Shown: positions 43,142 to 52,011, counted from the first letter of the stretch. The stretch: DNA of 64,000 nucleotides from Allostella sp. ATCC 35155 (GCA_006738865.1 AP019701.1:3096001-3160000), one strand, 5' to 3'. A program made the numbers and translations. Notes: generated by a model from the letters alone, not told the origin.

Positions 43142-44359
43142 CTATCCGCTCCGTACTGCACGGCCTGGCGGGCGGGCGGGCCTGCCCAGCAGGTATCCCT
43201 GGCCGCGCGTGAAGCCCAACCGGCGCAGCATCGCCAACTCCGCCTCCGTCTCGATCCCTTCGGCCAGCAGGATCGAGCCGGTCTCGCGGCCATAGAAGAT
43301 CATGGCGCTGGCCAGCGCCCGGCGCGCCGGGTCGCGATCGATGCCGCGCGTCAGGCTCATGTCCATCTTGATCACGTCGGGCGCGATGCGGACGAGGTGC
43401 TGGAGGCCGGAATAGCCGGCCCCGGCATCGTCCACCGCCAACCGCAACCCGGCGCTGCGCAGCATCGCCAGGTTGCTCTGCAGCAGCCCATAGTCCTCCA
43501 CGCGGTCATGCTCGGTCAGTTCCAGGATGATCCGGTTGAGGGACCGGGTTCCGAGCGCCGCCGCGAGACCGCCGCTGACCGCCGTGGCTGCCGAGACGTT
43601 GATCGACAGCGACATGCCGTCCGGCAGCACCGCGAGGTCGGCCACGGCCGCCTCCACCACCAGCAACTCCAGTTCGACGCCGAGGCCGACGATCGTCGCA
43701 TCCTGGAACCATTGGTCGGGCGAGCGGTAGGGCTGCGGCGCGAAGCGACACAGGGCCTCGTAGGCGACGGTCTCCATTCCGACCAGATCGACGATCGGCT
43801 GGTAGACCATCTCGAAGCGACGATCTTGGATCACCTCCTCGATCACGGCGCGGCGCTCGCGCAGCAGACGCCGCTGGTCGAGATCGGCGTTGACCTGGCG
43901 CGCCACCAGGTCGGCGAAGACCCGCATGGTGTCTAGGTCGCGCTGGTTCAGGCTGGGGTTGGCGCGCGGGCTGAGGCAGCAGAACATGCCGAACGGAGTG
44001 CCGTCGCGCAGGCGGATCGGCAGGCTGGCATGCGACCCGATGGGGACCGCGTCGGTGATGGGCAGCGCGCATGCCAGCGGCTCGCGGGCCGTGTCGGGGA
44101 TCAGTTCCGGCAGCCGGCCCTCAAGGATGTGCGTGCAGTAGACGTCGTCGAGCGACCGCGAGTCGCCCGGCTTGATCAGATGTTCCAGCCCGGGCGCATC
44201 GACCCGGCGGAACACGGACATGCCGCCGACGAATTCCGAAAAGTACGCCACCTCCATGCCGAGATGCTTGCGGATTGCGACCAGCGCGCCCTGGATGACA
44301 TCCTGCTCGTCCCAATTGCCCTCCAGCATCCCTGCGATGGCATTCGCGAACTCCGGCAT
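43142..44359 (-). CDS. GAF-EAL cyclic-di-GMP phosphodiesterase
   Basis: A 405-residue cytoplasmic signalling protein. Residues about 1-160 resemble a GAF sensor; residues about 175-400 are an EAL domain. The catalytic set is complete: E201 of YEALCRF, SINVSA, LELTEHD, DDAGAGYSG, IKMDMSL, LLAEGIET and GQGYLLGRP. It should hydrolyse cyclic di-GMP in response to a ligand bound by the GAF domain, lowering biofilm/secretion signalling. First gene of the minus-strand run that contains the deacetylase and protease. The 255-bp gap upstream (44360-44614) shows no other gene I trust. Confidence 0.92.
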   Translation of the reverse strand: MPEFANAIAGMLEGNWDEQDVIQGALVAIRKHLGMEVAYFSEFVGGMSVFRRVDAPGLEHLIKPGDSRSLDDVYCTHILEGRLPELIPDTAREPLACALPITDAVPIGSHASLPIRLRDGTPFGMFCCLSPRANPSLNQRDLDTMRVFADLVARQVNADLDQRRLLRERRAVIEEVIQDRRFEMVYQPIVDLVGMETVAYEALCRFAPQPYRSPDQWFQDATIVGLGVELELLVVEAAVADLAVLPDGMSLSINVSAATAVSGGLAAALGTRSLNRIILELTEHDRVEDYGLLQSNLAMLRSAGLRLAVDDAGAGYSGLQHLVRIAPDVIKMDMSLTRGIDRDPARRALASAMIFYGRETGSILLAEGIETEAELAMLRRLGFTRGQGYLLGRPARPPGRAVRSG

Positions 44360-44614
44360 CTATTCCTCCGCACGTGGCCGCCCGGGCTTTCCACTGGCCG
44401 GCGGTCAGCTTGTACACGTGCGAGCGATCCTCAGATCACCAGTTTTGCCCTGGCATGGCTGCACCCCGCATGGCGGATCGCATCGTCGGCGCCTTGCGGG
44501 AGCGGGCCGAGGCCATCGCCGCCATGATGCAGCGTCAGAGCAGCGGGACGCGTTCGCGCGGACGATGGCGCGCCGGCGCGGTCCGGCGCGGCAACGAGGC
44601 GCCCGGCAGCGACC

Positions 44615-45391
44615 TCAGTGCGCGCGGCCGGCGAAGCGGCCGATGAAGGCGGCGAGCCGCTCCGACTTCGGCTGCGTGAAGAGTTCCTCCGGCGGTCCCT
44701 GCTCGGCGATCCGTCCCTGCTCCATGAAGACGACCCGGGTCGACACCGCGCGCACGAAGCTCATCTCGTGGCTGACGATGAGCATGGTCATGCCGCTCTT
44801 CGCCAGGTCCTGCACGACCGCCAGCACCTCGGCCACCAGTTCGGGGTCGAGCGCCGAGGTGACCTCGTCGAACAGCACCAGCTTGGGCTCCATGGCGACG
44901 GCGCGGGCGATCGCGACGCGCTGCTGCTGGCCGCCGGAGAGCTGGTAGGGATAGTGGTCGCGCCGCTCGGTGAGGCCGACGCGGTCGAGCCAGCGCCGGG
45001 CGATCTCGACCGCCTCCTCCTTCTTCCGGCCCTGCACCTTGACCAGGCCCAAGGTCACGTTCTGCTCGGCCGTCATGTGCGGGAAGAGGTTGAAGCTCTG
45101 GAACACCATGCCGATGCGGGCACGCTGGGCGGCGATCGCCGCCTCGCCCAGGCGCTTGTGGGTTCCGGCGGTGTAGCCGATGCGCTCGCCGTCGACCTGG
45201 ATCTCCCCCTGGTGGAACTCTTCCAGCAGGTTGATGCAGCGCAGGAACGTGGTCTTGCCGGACCCGGACGAGCCGATGATCGCCAGCACCTCGCCCTTGT
45301 GCACGTCGATGTCGATGCCCTTCAGAACCTCGACGTCGCCGAACTTCTTGTGAACGTCGATCGCGCGCAGGAGCGGCTCGGCTTGGGCCAT
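44615..45391 (-). CDS. Amino-acid ABC transporter ATP-binding protein
   Basis: A 258-residue ATPase of the polar amino-acid (GlnQ/HisP) family: Walker A GSSGSGKT near residue 38, Q-loop FQSFNLFPH, signature LSGGQQQR, Walker B LVLFDEVTSALD, H-loop VSHE. ATG at 45391 is preferred (GAGGAA just before); a TTG 12 bp upstream overlaps the permease stop. It completes the four-gene importer and might also serve the AapJQM permeases, which lack their own ATPase. Confidence 0.93.
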   Translation of the reverse strand: MAQAEPLLRAIDVHKKFGDVEVLKGIDIDVHKGEVLAIIGSSGSGKTTFLRCINLLEEFHQGEIQVDGERIGYTAGTHKRLGEAAIAAQRARIGMVFQSFNLFPHMTAEQNVTLGLVKVQGRKKEEAVEIARRWLDRVGLTERRDHYPYQLSGGQQQRVAIARAVAMEPKLVLFDEVTSALDPELVAEVLAVVQDLAKSGMTMLIVSHEMSFVRAVSTRVVFMEQGRIAEQGPPEELFTQPKSERLAAFIGRFAGRAH

Positions 45392-45399
45392 GGCTTTCC

Positions 45400-46074
45400 T
45401 CAATAGCGGAGATGGGCGGTCCGCCGCTCCAGCAGCGCGCCCAGTTGGGAGATCGTGAAATTGACCAGCACATAGAGCATGCCGGCCGCGAAATAGAACT
45501 GCAGGATCAGATAGTTGCGGGCGATCGTCTGCTGCGTCGCGAGCAGCAGCTCGACGACGCCGATGATCGACAGCAGCGTCGTGCCCTTGACCATCTCGAC
45601 CGCGGTGTTGACCCAGGGCGGCAGCAGGCGGCGGATCGCCTGCGGCAGCAGGACGTAGCGCAGGCGCTGACCGAACCGCAGGCCGATGGCCTTGGCGGCC
45701 TCCGTCTGCCCGGCCGGGATCGATTCCAGCGATCCGCGGACCGTCTCCGACATGTGGGCGGCGCAGAACCCGCCGAGCGCCACCACGCCGGCGGTGAAGG
45801 CCGAGATCTGGATGCCGAACAGCGCCAGCCCGTAATAGCTGAAGAGGATCAGCACCAGCACCGGGATGCCGCGGACGGCATCGACATAGACACGCAGCAG
45901 GAAGCGGATCGGCCAGGGCCCATAGGTCAGGCCGATGCCGCCGATCATCCCGGCGATGCTGCCGGACACGATCGTCAGCACCGACAGCTGCGCCGTCACC
46001 GCCAGCCCGGCCATCAGCTGGTAGCGCGCATCCCAGGCCTCGAAGAGGAAGGTGCCCGGCTCGAAGGAGAACAT
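45400..46074 (-). CDS. Amino-acid ABC transporter permease
   Basis: A 224-residue permease of the His/Glu/Gln/Arg type with about five spans. The ATPase-contact loop is EAAKAIGLRFGQRLRYVLLPQA near residue 135. ATG at 46074 (MFSFEPGTFLFE) gives standard size; an extended frame upstream overlaps the first permease gene and is discarded. Forms a heterodimer with the permease encoded 14 bp upstream. Confidence 0.92.
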   Translation of the reverse strand: MFSFEPGTFLFEAWDARYQLMAGLAVTAQLSVLTIVSGSIAGMIGGIGLTYGPWPIRFLLRVYVDAVRGIPVLVLILFSYYGLALFGIQISAFTAGVVALGGFCAAHMSETVRGSLESIPAGQTEAAKAIGLRFGQRLRYVLLPQAIRRLLPPWVNTAVEMVKGTTLLSIIGVVELLLATQQTIARNYLILQFYFAAGMLYVLVNFTISQLGALLERRTAHLRY

Positions 46075-46088
46075 CGGTCCGGCCTCCC

Positions 46089-46754
46089 TTAGCGGATGAC
46101 CGCGTAGCGGCGCTCGACCCGGCGCAGGAACCAGGCGATGCCGTAGCAGGTCACGAGATAGAGCACGCTCGCCGTCAGCCAGCTCTCCATGACGCGGAAG
46201 GTGTTCGCATTGATCTGCCGGGTCATGAAGGTCAGTTCCGGGATCGCGATGGCCGCCGCCAGCGAGGTGTCCTTGAAGAGCGAGATGAGGTTGTTCGAGA
46301 GCGCCGGCAGGGTGATCCGGAACATCACCGGCAGCACGACGTAGCGCTGACGCTGCCACGGCCGCAGTCCGATCGCCTTCGCCGCCTCGACATAGCGCAC
46401 CGGGATCGACGTCAGGCCGGACCGGAACACCTCCGACAGATAGGCCCCGGCATAGATCGACAGCGTCAGGATGAAGCTCTCGGTCTTGTCGAGGAAATAG
46501 ATCCCCATCTCCGGCAGGCCGAAATAGACGAAGAAGATCAGCAGCAGGATGGGGCAGTTGCGGATCGTCTCGACATAGACCCAGAGCGCCCAGCGCAGGG
46601 GCGTGATGCGGGACTGCCGGCCATAGGCCACGAGCAGCCCGATGACGCAGCCGATCAGAAGCCCGATCGCGGCGAGGTAGAGCCCGAGGCCGAGGCCCCA
46701 GAGCATCTTGTCGAAGTCGCGGAAGACCGGGTCGAAATTGAACTGGTAGGTCAT
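46089..46754 (-). CDS. Amino-acid ABC transporter permease
   Basis: A 221-residue permease, sister of the downstream one. Spans near VETIRNCPILLLIFFVYFGLP are typical, with the contact loop EAAKAIGLRPWQRQRYVVLPVM near residue 125. It follows the binding-protein gene after a 114-bp gap holding a perfect 12-bp stem-loop. Confidence 0.92.
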   Translation of the reverse strand: MTYQFNFDPVFRDFDKMLWGLGLGLYLAAIGLLIGCVIGLLVAYGRQSRITPLRWALWVYVETIRNCPILLLIFFVYFGLPEMGIYFLDKTESFILTLSIYAGAYLSEVFRSGLTSIPVRYVEAAKAIGLRPWQRQRYVVLPVMFRITLPALSNNLISLFKDTSLAAAIAIPELTFMTRQINANTFRVMESWLTASVLYLVTCYGIAWFLRRVERRYAVIR

Positions 46755-46810
46755 GCGCCGATCACACAGTCAGCGGTCCCGGGATGGGCCGGCCGGCACG
46801 GCCGGAACGA

Positions 46811-46844
46811 CGGCCGGCCCGTCCTTGGCGGAACGGGCCGGCCG
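46811..46844 (-). other. Intercistronic stem-loop between binding protein and permease
   Basis: A perfect 12-bp inverted repeat, CGGCCGGCCCGT and ACGGGCCGGCCG, with a 10-base loop, inside a larger GC-rich cluster of CCGGCC repeats (46784-46848). No T-run. Same placement as the stem-loops after aapJ and ugpB. Confidence 0.65.
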
Positions 46845-46868
46845 CGCAAGCCTGCTGGCTGGGAGGGA

Positions 46869-47795
46869 TCAGGCGAATTCCTGCGGGAACCCGACCTTCG
46901 GCGTCGGCAGCTCGATGCCGAACCACTTCTTGTAGGAGGCGGCGAAGTAGTCGAAATCGACCCCCATCATCGCTTCCTTGTAGACCGTGTTGACCCAGTT
47001 CAGCCAGATCGGGTCGCCCGGACGCACGGCCGAGGCGTAGGAGTTCGGCATCCAGCCATAGCCCGCGTCGGTGTAGCGGTTGGGGAACTGCTGCATCAGC
47101 CAGCGCATGGCCGACTGGTCGGCGAGGTAGCCGTCGATGCGCCGGGCGTTGAGGGCCTGCAGCACCGAGTCCGGGCTGTCGAACTGGTCGACGGAAGCCT
47201 CGGGCAGGCCCTTCTTGACCCACTCCTCGATGAAGACGTTCTGCATGGCGCCGATCTTGATGCCCTTGCCGGCGGCCTTCAGCTCCGAGAACTGCTTGTA
47301 CTTGCCGTTGGCCATCAGCATGACGCCGACGCCCTCACGGTAGTACGGGATGGTGAACTCGACCTGCTGGGCGCGGCCCGGCGTGATCGTCATCCACTGC
47401 ACGACCACGTCGACCTTGTTGGTCACGAGGCTGGGGATGCGGGCGTCCGAGCCCTGGATCACGAACTCGACCTTGTCGTAGTCGTCGAAGAGGCTCTTCG
47501 CGATCAGGCGGGCAAGGTCGATGTCCATGCCGACCAGCTTGCCGCTGCGATCCTCGAAGTGCCAGGGCGGGTTGGTGCTGCCGGTGCCGACGATCAGCTT
47601 GCCGCGCTTCAGAACCTCGTAGAGCTTGCTCTTGGAGTTGTCCTGCGTCTGGGCCATTGCCGCCTTGGGACCGAGCGCCGCACCGCCGACGAGGCCGGCC
47701 GCGGCCGCAACCCCCGCCGCCCCGGCGGACAGCTGGAATACGCTTCGCCGGCTCACCGTCGAGCCGGTCGCCTTGTCCTCGTCGCGAATGCTCAT
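46869..47795 (-). CDS. Amino-acid ABC transporter substrate-binding protein (Tat-exported)
   Basis: A 308-residue binding protein. Its long N terminus carries SRRSVFQL followed by a hydrophobic stretch and PKAAMAQ, so export by the twin-arginine system is likely, which is unusual for this class. The mature domain reads RGKLIVGTGSTNPPWHF, GMDIDLARLIAK and ARIPSLVTNKVDVVV, typical of family 3 amino-acid binding proteins. Specificity not deducible. Heads the importer operon. Confidence 0.9.
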   Translation of the reverse strand: MSIRDEDKATGSTVSRRSVFQLSAGAAGVAAAAGLVGGAALGPKAAMAQTQDNSKSKLYEVLKRGKLIVGTGSTNPPWHFEDRSGKLVGMDIDLARLIAKSLFDDYDKVEFVIQGSDARIPSLVTNKVDVVVQWMTITPGRAQQVEFTIPYYREGVGVMLMANGKYKQFSELKAAGKGIKIGAMQNVFIEEWVKKGLPEASVDQFDSPDSVLQALNARRIDGYLADQSAMRWLMQQFPNRYTDAGYGWMPNSYASAVRPGDPIWLNWVNTVYKEAMMGVDFDYFAASYKKWFGIELPTPKVGFPQEFA

Positions 47796-47908
47796 GTCGC
47801 TCTCCCTGCGCCCGTGATGCGGTCGGACCCGCGCGGGGATCAGGATGCACGAAGTGCGCCGTGGATCCTTCCCGCGTCGTGTGAACTCGAGGTCCGCCTC
47901 TGCGCGCG

Positions 47909-47938
47909 AGGATTGGAGCTAGCTCCCGGGCTTGTCAA
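47909..47938 (-). promoter_or_regulatory. Candidate promoter/operator of the amino-acid importer operon
   Basis: On the minus strand TTGACA (47933-47938) is followed within the usual spacing by a 12-bp perfect palindrome GGAGCTAGCTCC (47915-47926) and a weak -10 (AATCCT/CAATCC). It lies about 115 bp upstream of the binding-protein start. A repressor bound to the palindrome would block the promoter. Sequence pattern only. Confidence 0.35.
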
Positions 47939-47971
47939 CCCGTCGCCCACCCCCTGTCGACCGCGGCCCGC

Positions 47972-48880
47972 TCACCGCGCCCGCCGCGCGGCGAGCGTCA
48001 CGCCGGCAACGATCGCCGCGAAGCCGGCGACATGATAGGCCCGCAACCGCTCGTCGAGGAACAGGCTCGCCAGAACCGCGCTGTAGAGGGGGATGATGTA
48101 GAGAAAGACTCCCGCCCGGCTGGAGCCGATCAGGGAGACGCCGCGATTCCAGGCGGCATAGCCGACGACGCTGGGAAAGATCGCGACGTACAGCACCGCG
48201 AGCACCGTCTCGAGATTGCCCTGGAGCCGATAGCCGCCGGCATGTTCCCAGATCATCGCGGGCAGCGTCCCCAGGGCCGCGACGAGCGCGATGACGAAGG
48301 CGAAGCTGAGCCAGTGGATGCGCGGCGCGAGCCGCAGGCAGACCGAGTAGACGGCCCACAGCATCATGTTACCGAAGATGATGAGGTCGCCGATGTCGAA
48401 GGACAGCGTGGCCAGCGTTCCGAGGTCGGCCTTGGTCACGATCGCCAGCACGCCCGCCAGGGAGAGCGCGATTCCCGCACCCTGGCGCCCCGTCAGCCCT
48501 TCGCGGAACAGCACCGCGCCGGCCGCCACGATCATGACCGGCGCCAGCGAGTTCAGCACCGAAACGTTGAGGGCGGTCGTGTATTGCAGGCCGACATACT
48601 GCATCGCGCTGAAGACGGCGCCGCCGCCGAAGCCCAGACCCAGCAATATCTTCCAGTGGCTGCGAATCGCCGGCCACTCCCCGGCAAGATGCGGCCGGGC
48701 CAGCAGCCAGAGGATGGGCACCGGGATCGCCCAGCGCAGCGTCGACAGCGCATAGGGCGGCACCTCGCCCGCGATCGCCCGTCCGACGACATGGTTGCCG
48801 GACCAGGTGAGCGCCGCCAGCGCCAGCAGGAAATACGGATGGGAGAGCACCCGGACGACCGGGGATCGGGGAGCATCCAT
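47972..48880 (-). CDS. EamA/DMT-family transporter
   Basis: A 302-residue inner-membrane protein with about ten hydrophobic segments forming two EamA repeats (first begins LLALAALTWSGNHVVGRAIAGE; each repeat ends with the typical LFLDERL or FREGLTG stretch). Members export amino acids, metabolites or drugs. The ATG at 48880 (MDAPRSP) is chosen; one at 48895 would add five residues. Followed by the promoter region of the amino-acid importer operon on the same strand. Confidence 0.9.
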   Translation of the reverse strand: MDAPRSPVVRVLSHPYFLLALAALTWSGNHVVGRAIAGEVPPYALSTLRWAIPVPILWLLARPHLAGEWPAIRSHWKILLGLGFGGGAVFSAMQYVGLQYTTALNVSVLNSLAPVMIVAAGAVLFREGLTGRQGAGIALSLAGVLAIVTKADLGTLATLSFDIGDLIIFGNMMLWAVYSVCLRLAPRIHWLSFAFVIALVAALGTLPAMIWEHAGGYRLQGNLETVLAVLYVAIFPSVVGYAAWNRGVSLIGSSRAGVFLYIIPLYSAVLASLFLDERLRAYHVAGFAAIVAGVTLAARRAR

Positions 48881-48926
48881 GGGGACGGCCACCATCGCCC
48901 GGATGGGGCCGGGATGGAAGCGATCC

Positions 48927-49298
48927 CTATCGGCGCACCAGGGGCGCCCAGGGCAGCCGTTCGTCCGCGAAAGCGTCGGCGGTCGGGATGAGACCGGACG
49001 GGTCGTCGAAGGTTCCGATGAGGAGATGCGTCTCGGCCGCCCATTGCCGGCCGGAATAGGACAGCGGTGTCCCGCAGAGCGCGCAGAAGCCGCGGCGCAC
49101 GGCGTCCGGTGTTTCATGGACAGCCCGGTCGCCGGTCCAGGAGACCAGGCCGGACTCGTAGCCGACCCAGGTCGAAAAGGCGGCGCCGGTTGCCCGGCGA
49201 CAGTCGCGGCAATGGCAGTTGGCGACGAATTTCGGGGCGCCCTGCGCGGCAAAGCGCACTGCGCCGCAGCGGCAGCCACCGGTGCGGATCTCCGTCAT
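48927..49298 (-). CDS. GFA-family zinc protein (glutathione-dependent formaldehyde-activating-like)
   Basis: A 123-residue protein with the GFA zinc-cysteine pattern: GGCRCGAVRF, NCHCRDCRRATGAAF, and GFCALCGTPLSY. GFA-like folds are widespread and most members are uncharacterised; a formaldehyde role is not implied. Divergent from the thiamine-precursor transporter, whose riboswitch lies in the 219-bp gap. Confidence 0.9.
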   Translation of the reverse strand: MTEIRTGGCRCGAVRFAAQGAPKFVANCHCRDCRRATGAAFSTWVGYESGLVSWTGDRAVHETPDAVRRGFCALCGTPLSYSGRQWAAETHLLIGTFDDPSGLIPTADAFADERLPWAPLVRR

Positions 49299-49410
49299 CG
49301 CAACCTCCCGTGCCGGCTTTCCCGGTGCATCGTCGCGCAGACGGCGGGCAATCGGAAGCCCGGCGCCGGCCGGCTTGCCGGCGAAGGCGCGAACCGTCAT
49401 AGTGCCGTCA

Positions 49411-49507
49411 TCACCCCGGGGGAGCCGGCCGGGGCCGGCTGAGAGGTTTCCACCAGCGGGAAACGACCCCTCGAACCTGATCCGGATCATGCCGGCGAAG
49501 GGAGAGG
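49411..49507 (+). promoter_or_regulatory. TPP riboswitch (THI element)
   Basis: A clear THI box: GGGGAGCC, then GGCTGAGAGG (pyrimidine-sensing helix), ACCCCTCGAACCTGATCCGGAT and TCATGCCGGCGAAGGGAG (quoted in parts). The conserved CUGAGA, the ACCC, the GAACCUGAUC core and the 3' GAAGGGA are all present in order. Thiamine diphosphate binding would shut down the downstream transporter. The GGAG at the 3' end is also the likely ribosome-binding site of the first gene, so translation may be the controlled step. Confidence 0.95.
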
Positions 49508-49517
49508 CGTTCCGACC

Positions 49518-50255
49518 TTGCGCGACTCCGCACCCGATATCCGTCTCGAGCGAGCCGGCGTGGCCTTCGACGGCCAGACGCTGTTTCGCGGCCTCGACCT
49601 CGTGCTCGAGGGCGGCCGCTGGACCTGCCTGCTCGGCCCCAGCGGCGTCGGCAAGTCGACCCTGCTGCGGCTCGTCGCCGACCTGGTTCCGGGCGCGCCC
49701 GACGGCCGCGTGACGGCCGGCGACGGCGGTCCGGTCGCCGGCCGCGTCGCCTTCATGGCGCAGCAGGATCTGCTGCTGCCCTGGCTCGATGCGCGCGGCA
49801 ACGTGCTTCTCGGCCAGCGCCTGCGCGGCGAGAAGCCGGACACGGCGCGGGCGGAGACCCTGCTCGCCGACCTCGGCCTCGCCCAGGCGACCCAGCTGCG
49901 GCCGGCTGCCATGTCCGGCGGGATGCGGCAGCGCGTGGCCCTGGCCCGCACCCTGATGGAGGATCGCCCGATCGTGCTGATGGACGAGCCGTTCGCCGCG
50001 GTCGACGCGGTGACGCGTCTGCGGCTCCAGGCGCTGGCGGCCGAGCGACTCGCCGGCCGCACCGTGCTGCTGGTCACCCACGATCCGCTGGAGGCGCTGC
50101 GACTGGGACACGTCGTGCATGTCATGACCGGCCGGCCGGCGCGGCTGTCCGATCCGATCCGCCCGCCCGGCACGCCGCTGCGCCCGGTCGACGACCCTGC
50201 CCTCCTGGCGCTGCAGGGCGAACTGTTGCGGCGTCTCGCCGAGGACGCGGAGTAG
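49518..50255 (+). CDS. thiZ: Thiamine-precursor ABC transporter ATPase
   Basis: A 245-residue ATPase of the nitrate/taurine (TauB-like) family that powers uptake of a pyrimidine precursor of thiamine. Walker A GPSGVGKST near residue 42, Q-loop AQQDLLLPW, signature MSGGMRQR, Walker B IVLMDEPFAAVD, H-loop VTHD. The start is TTG (LRDSAPDIRLERA); it follows the riboswitch's GGAGAGG by about 10 bp, and no better start is available. First gene under TPP control. Confidence 0.9.
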   Translation: MRDSAPDIRLERAGVAFDGQTLFRGLDLVLEGGRWTCLLGPSGVGKSTLLRLVADLVPGAPDGRVTAGDGGPVAGRVAFMAQQDLLLPWLDARGNVLLGQRLRGEKPDTARAETLLADLGLAQATQLRPAAMSGGMRQRVALARTLMEDRPIVLMDEPFAAVDAVTRLRLQALAAERLAGRTVLLVTHDPLEALRLGHVVHVMTGRPARLSDPIRPPGTPLRPVDDPALLALQGELLRRLAEDAE

Positions 50256-50259
50256 CGCC

Positions 50260-51009
50260 ATGGGTCGCGGCCTCGTCACTGCCATCGGGCTGATCCTGCT
50301 GTGGGAAGCGGCGACGCACCTGCTCGGCCTGCCGCCCTATATCCTGCCGGCGCCGAGCCAGGTCGCGACCGCGCTCTGGCTGCGCGGCGAGGTGCTGGCG
50401 CACCACGCCCTCATCACCGCCACGGAGATCGCCATCGGCCTCGTCGTCGGCGTCGCGCTCGGGACCGGCACCGCGCTGCTGGTGGTGCGCTCGCCGCTCG
50501 CGCGGCGGTGGCTGATGCCGGTCGTCATCGCCAGCCAGGCGATCCCCGTCTTCGCGCTGGCACCGCTGCTGGTGCTGTGGTTCGGCTACGGCCTCGCCTC
50601 CAAGATCGTGATGGCGGCCCTCGTCATCTATTTTCCGGTCGCCGCCGCCTTCTTCGACGGCCTGCGCACGACTCCGCCGGCCTGGATCGAGCTGGCGCGC
50701 ACGATGGGCGCCTCCGACGGGGCCATCCTGTGGCGCCTGCGCCTGCCCGCGGCGCTGCCGGCACTCGCCCAGGGCCTGCGCATCGCCGCCGCCGTCGCGC
50801 CGATCGGCGCCGTCATCGGCGAATGGGTCGGCAGCGGCGCCGGCCTCGGCTTCCTCATGCTGCACGCCAACGGGCGCATGCAGATCGACCTGCTGTTCGC
50901 GGCGCTGGTGGTCCTCGCGGCCATGGCGATCACCCTCTATTACGGGCTCGACGCGATCCTGCGCCGGCTCGTGCAATGGCAACCCGAAACCCTGGGAAGG
51001 TCCCGATGA
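50260..51009 (+). CDS. thiX: Thiamine-precursor ABC transporter permease
   Basis: A 249-residue SsuC/TauC-type permease with six spans. The ATPase contact loop is ELARTMGASDGAILWRLRLPAAL near residue 145. It follows thiZ by 4 bp, and its stop overlaps the thiY start by 4 bp. The TPP riboswitch upstream identifies the transported molecule as a thiamine-pathway compound. Confidence 0.9.
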   Translation: MGRGLVTAIGLILLWEAATHLLGLPPYILPAPSQVATALWLRGEVLAHHALITATEIAIGLVVGVALGTGTALLVVRSPLARRWLMPVVIASQAIPVFALAPLLVLWFGYGLASKIVMAALVIYFPVAAAFFDGLRTTPPAWIELARTMGASDGAILWRLRLPAALPALAQGLRIAAAVAPIGAVIGEWVGSGAGLGFLMLHANGRMQIDLLFAALVVLAAMAITLYYGLDAILRRLVQWQPETLGRSR

Positions 51010-51968
51010 CCCGCCTTGCCGCCCTCCTCGCCCTGATCGTCGCGGCGATCGCCCCTCTGGCCCAGGCGCAGACGACACCACCGCCGGAGAAGCTCGACGT
51101 CCTGCTCGACTGGTACGTCAATCCCGACCATGCGCCCCTCGTCGTGGCGCTCGAGCGCGGCTATTTTCGCCAGGCCGGGCTGGATGTCCGCCTGATCGCG
51201 CCGAGCGATCCCAACGATCCGCCCAAGCTGGTCGCCGCCGGCAAGGCCGAGATCGCCGTCAGCTACCAGCCGCATCTCCACATCCAGACCAGCCGGGGCC
51301 TGCCGCTGACGCGCATCGGCACCCTGGTCGCGACGCCCCTCAACACGCTGATGGTCCTCGATTCGAGCCCTGTCCGCTCGATCGCCGACCTCAAGGGCCG
51401 GACGGTGGGGTTCGCGGTCGCCGGCACCGAGGAGGCCACCATGGGCGCGATGCTGGCCCGGCACGGCCTGTCGGTCGCCGACATCAAGCTCATCAATGTC
51501 GGCTTCGGCCTCACCGCCGCGCTCGCCACGGGCCGGGTCGATGCGATCATCGGCGCCTACCGCAACTTCGAGCTGACCCAGCTCGACCTCATCGGCAAGA
51601 AGGGCCGCCCCTTCTATGTCGAGGAGGAGGGCGTTCCGCCGTACGACGAACTGATCCTGGTCGCCCAGCGCGCCCGCCTCGGCAAGCTGCCGCTGCGCGC
51701 CTTTCTCGATGCCGTCGAGCGCGGCACGCAGTACCTGATCAATCACCCGGACGAGAGCTGGAAGCTCTTCCTCGCCCGCCACAAGGAACTCGACGACGAG
51801 CTGAACCGGCGTGCGTGGCGGGATACGCTGCCCCGCTTCGCGCTGCGTCCGGCCGCGCTCGACCGCGCCCGCTATCACCGCTTCGCCGAGTTCCTCCACG
51901 AGCGCGGCGTCATCAAGTCGATCCTGCCGCTCGACGAGTACGCCATCGAGCTGCCCTATCGCCGCTGA
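51006..51968 (+). CDS. thiY: Thiamine-precursor (HMP-type) ABC transporter binding protein
   Basis: A 320-residue NMT1/THI5-like periplasmic binding protein. Signal peptide residues 1-22 (ending AQAQ). The mature protein reads LDVLLDWYVNPDHAPLVVALERGYF, the hallmark of ThiY/THI5-like hydroxymethylpyrimidine-binding proteins. Known members bind formyl-aminopyrimidine or HMP; which one here is not determined. Last gene of the riboswitch operon. Confidence 0.92.
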   Translation: MTRLAALLALIVAAIAPLAQAQTTPPPEKLDVLLDWYVNPDHAPLVVALERGYFRQAGLDVRLIAPSDPNDPPKLVAAGKAEIAVSYQPHLHIQTSRGLPLTRIGTLVATPLNTLMVLDSSPVRSIADLKGRTVGFAVAGTEEATMGAMLARHGLSVADIKLINVGFGLTAALATGRVDAIIGAYRNFELTQLDLIGKKGRPFYVEEEGVPPYDELILVAQRARLGKLPLRAFLDAVERGTQYLINHPDESWKLFLARHKELDDELNRRAWRDTLPRFALRPAALDRARYHRFAEFLHERGVIKSILPLDEYAIELPYRR

Positions 51969-52011
51969 ACCGGGGAACGGACCGGCGCAGCGGACGATTG
52001 TCAGCGCGGGC

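Noticed and set aside
44458-44646. Possible 62-residue plus-strand frame between EAL and ATPase genes
   Set aside because: It overlaps the end of the ATPase gene on the other strand, has no clear ribosome-binding site and arginine-rich shadow composition.
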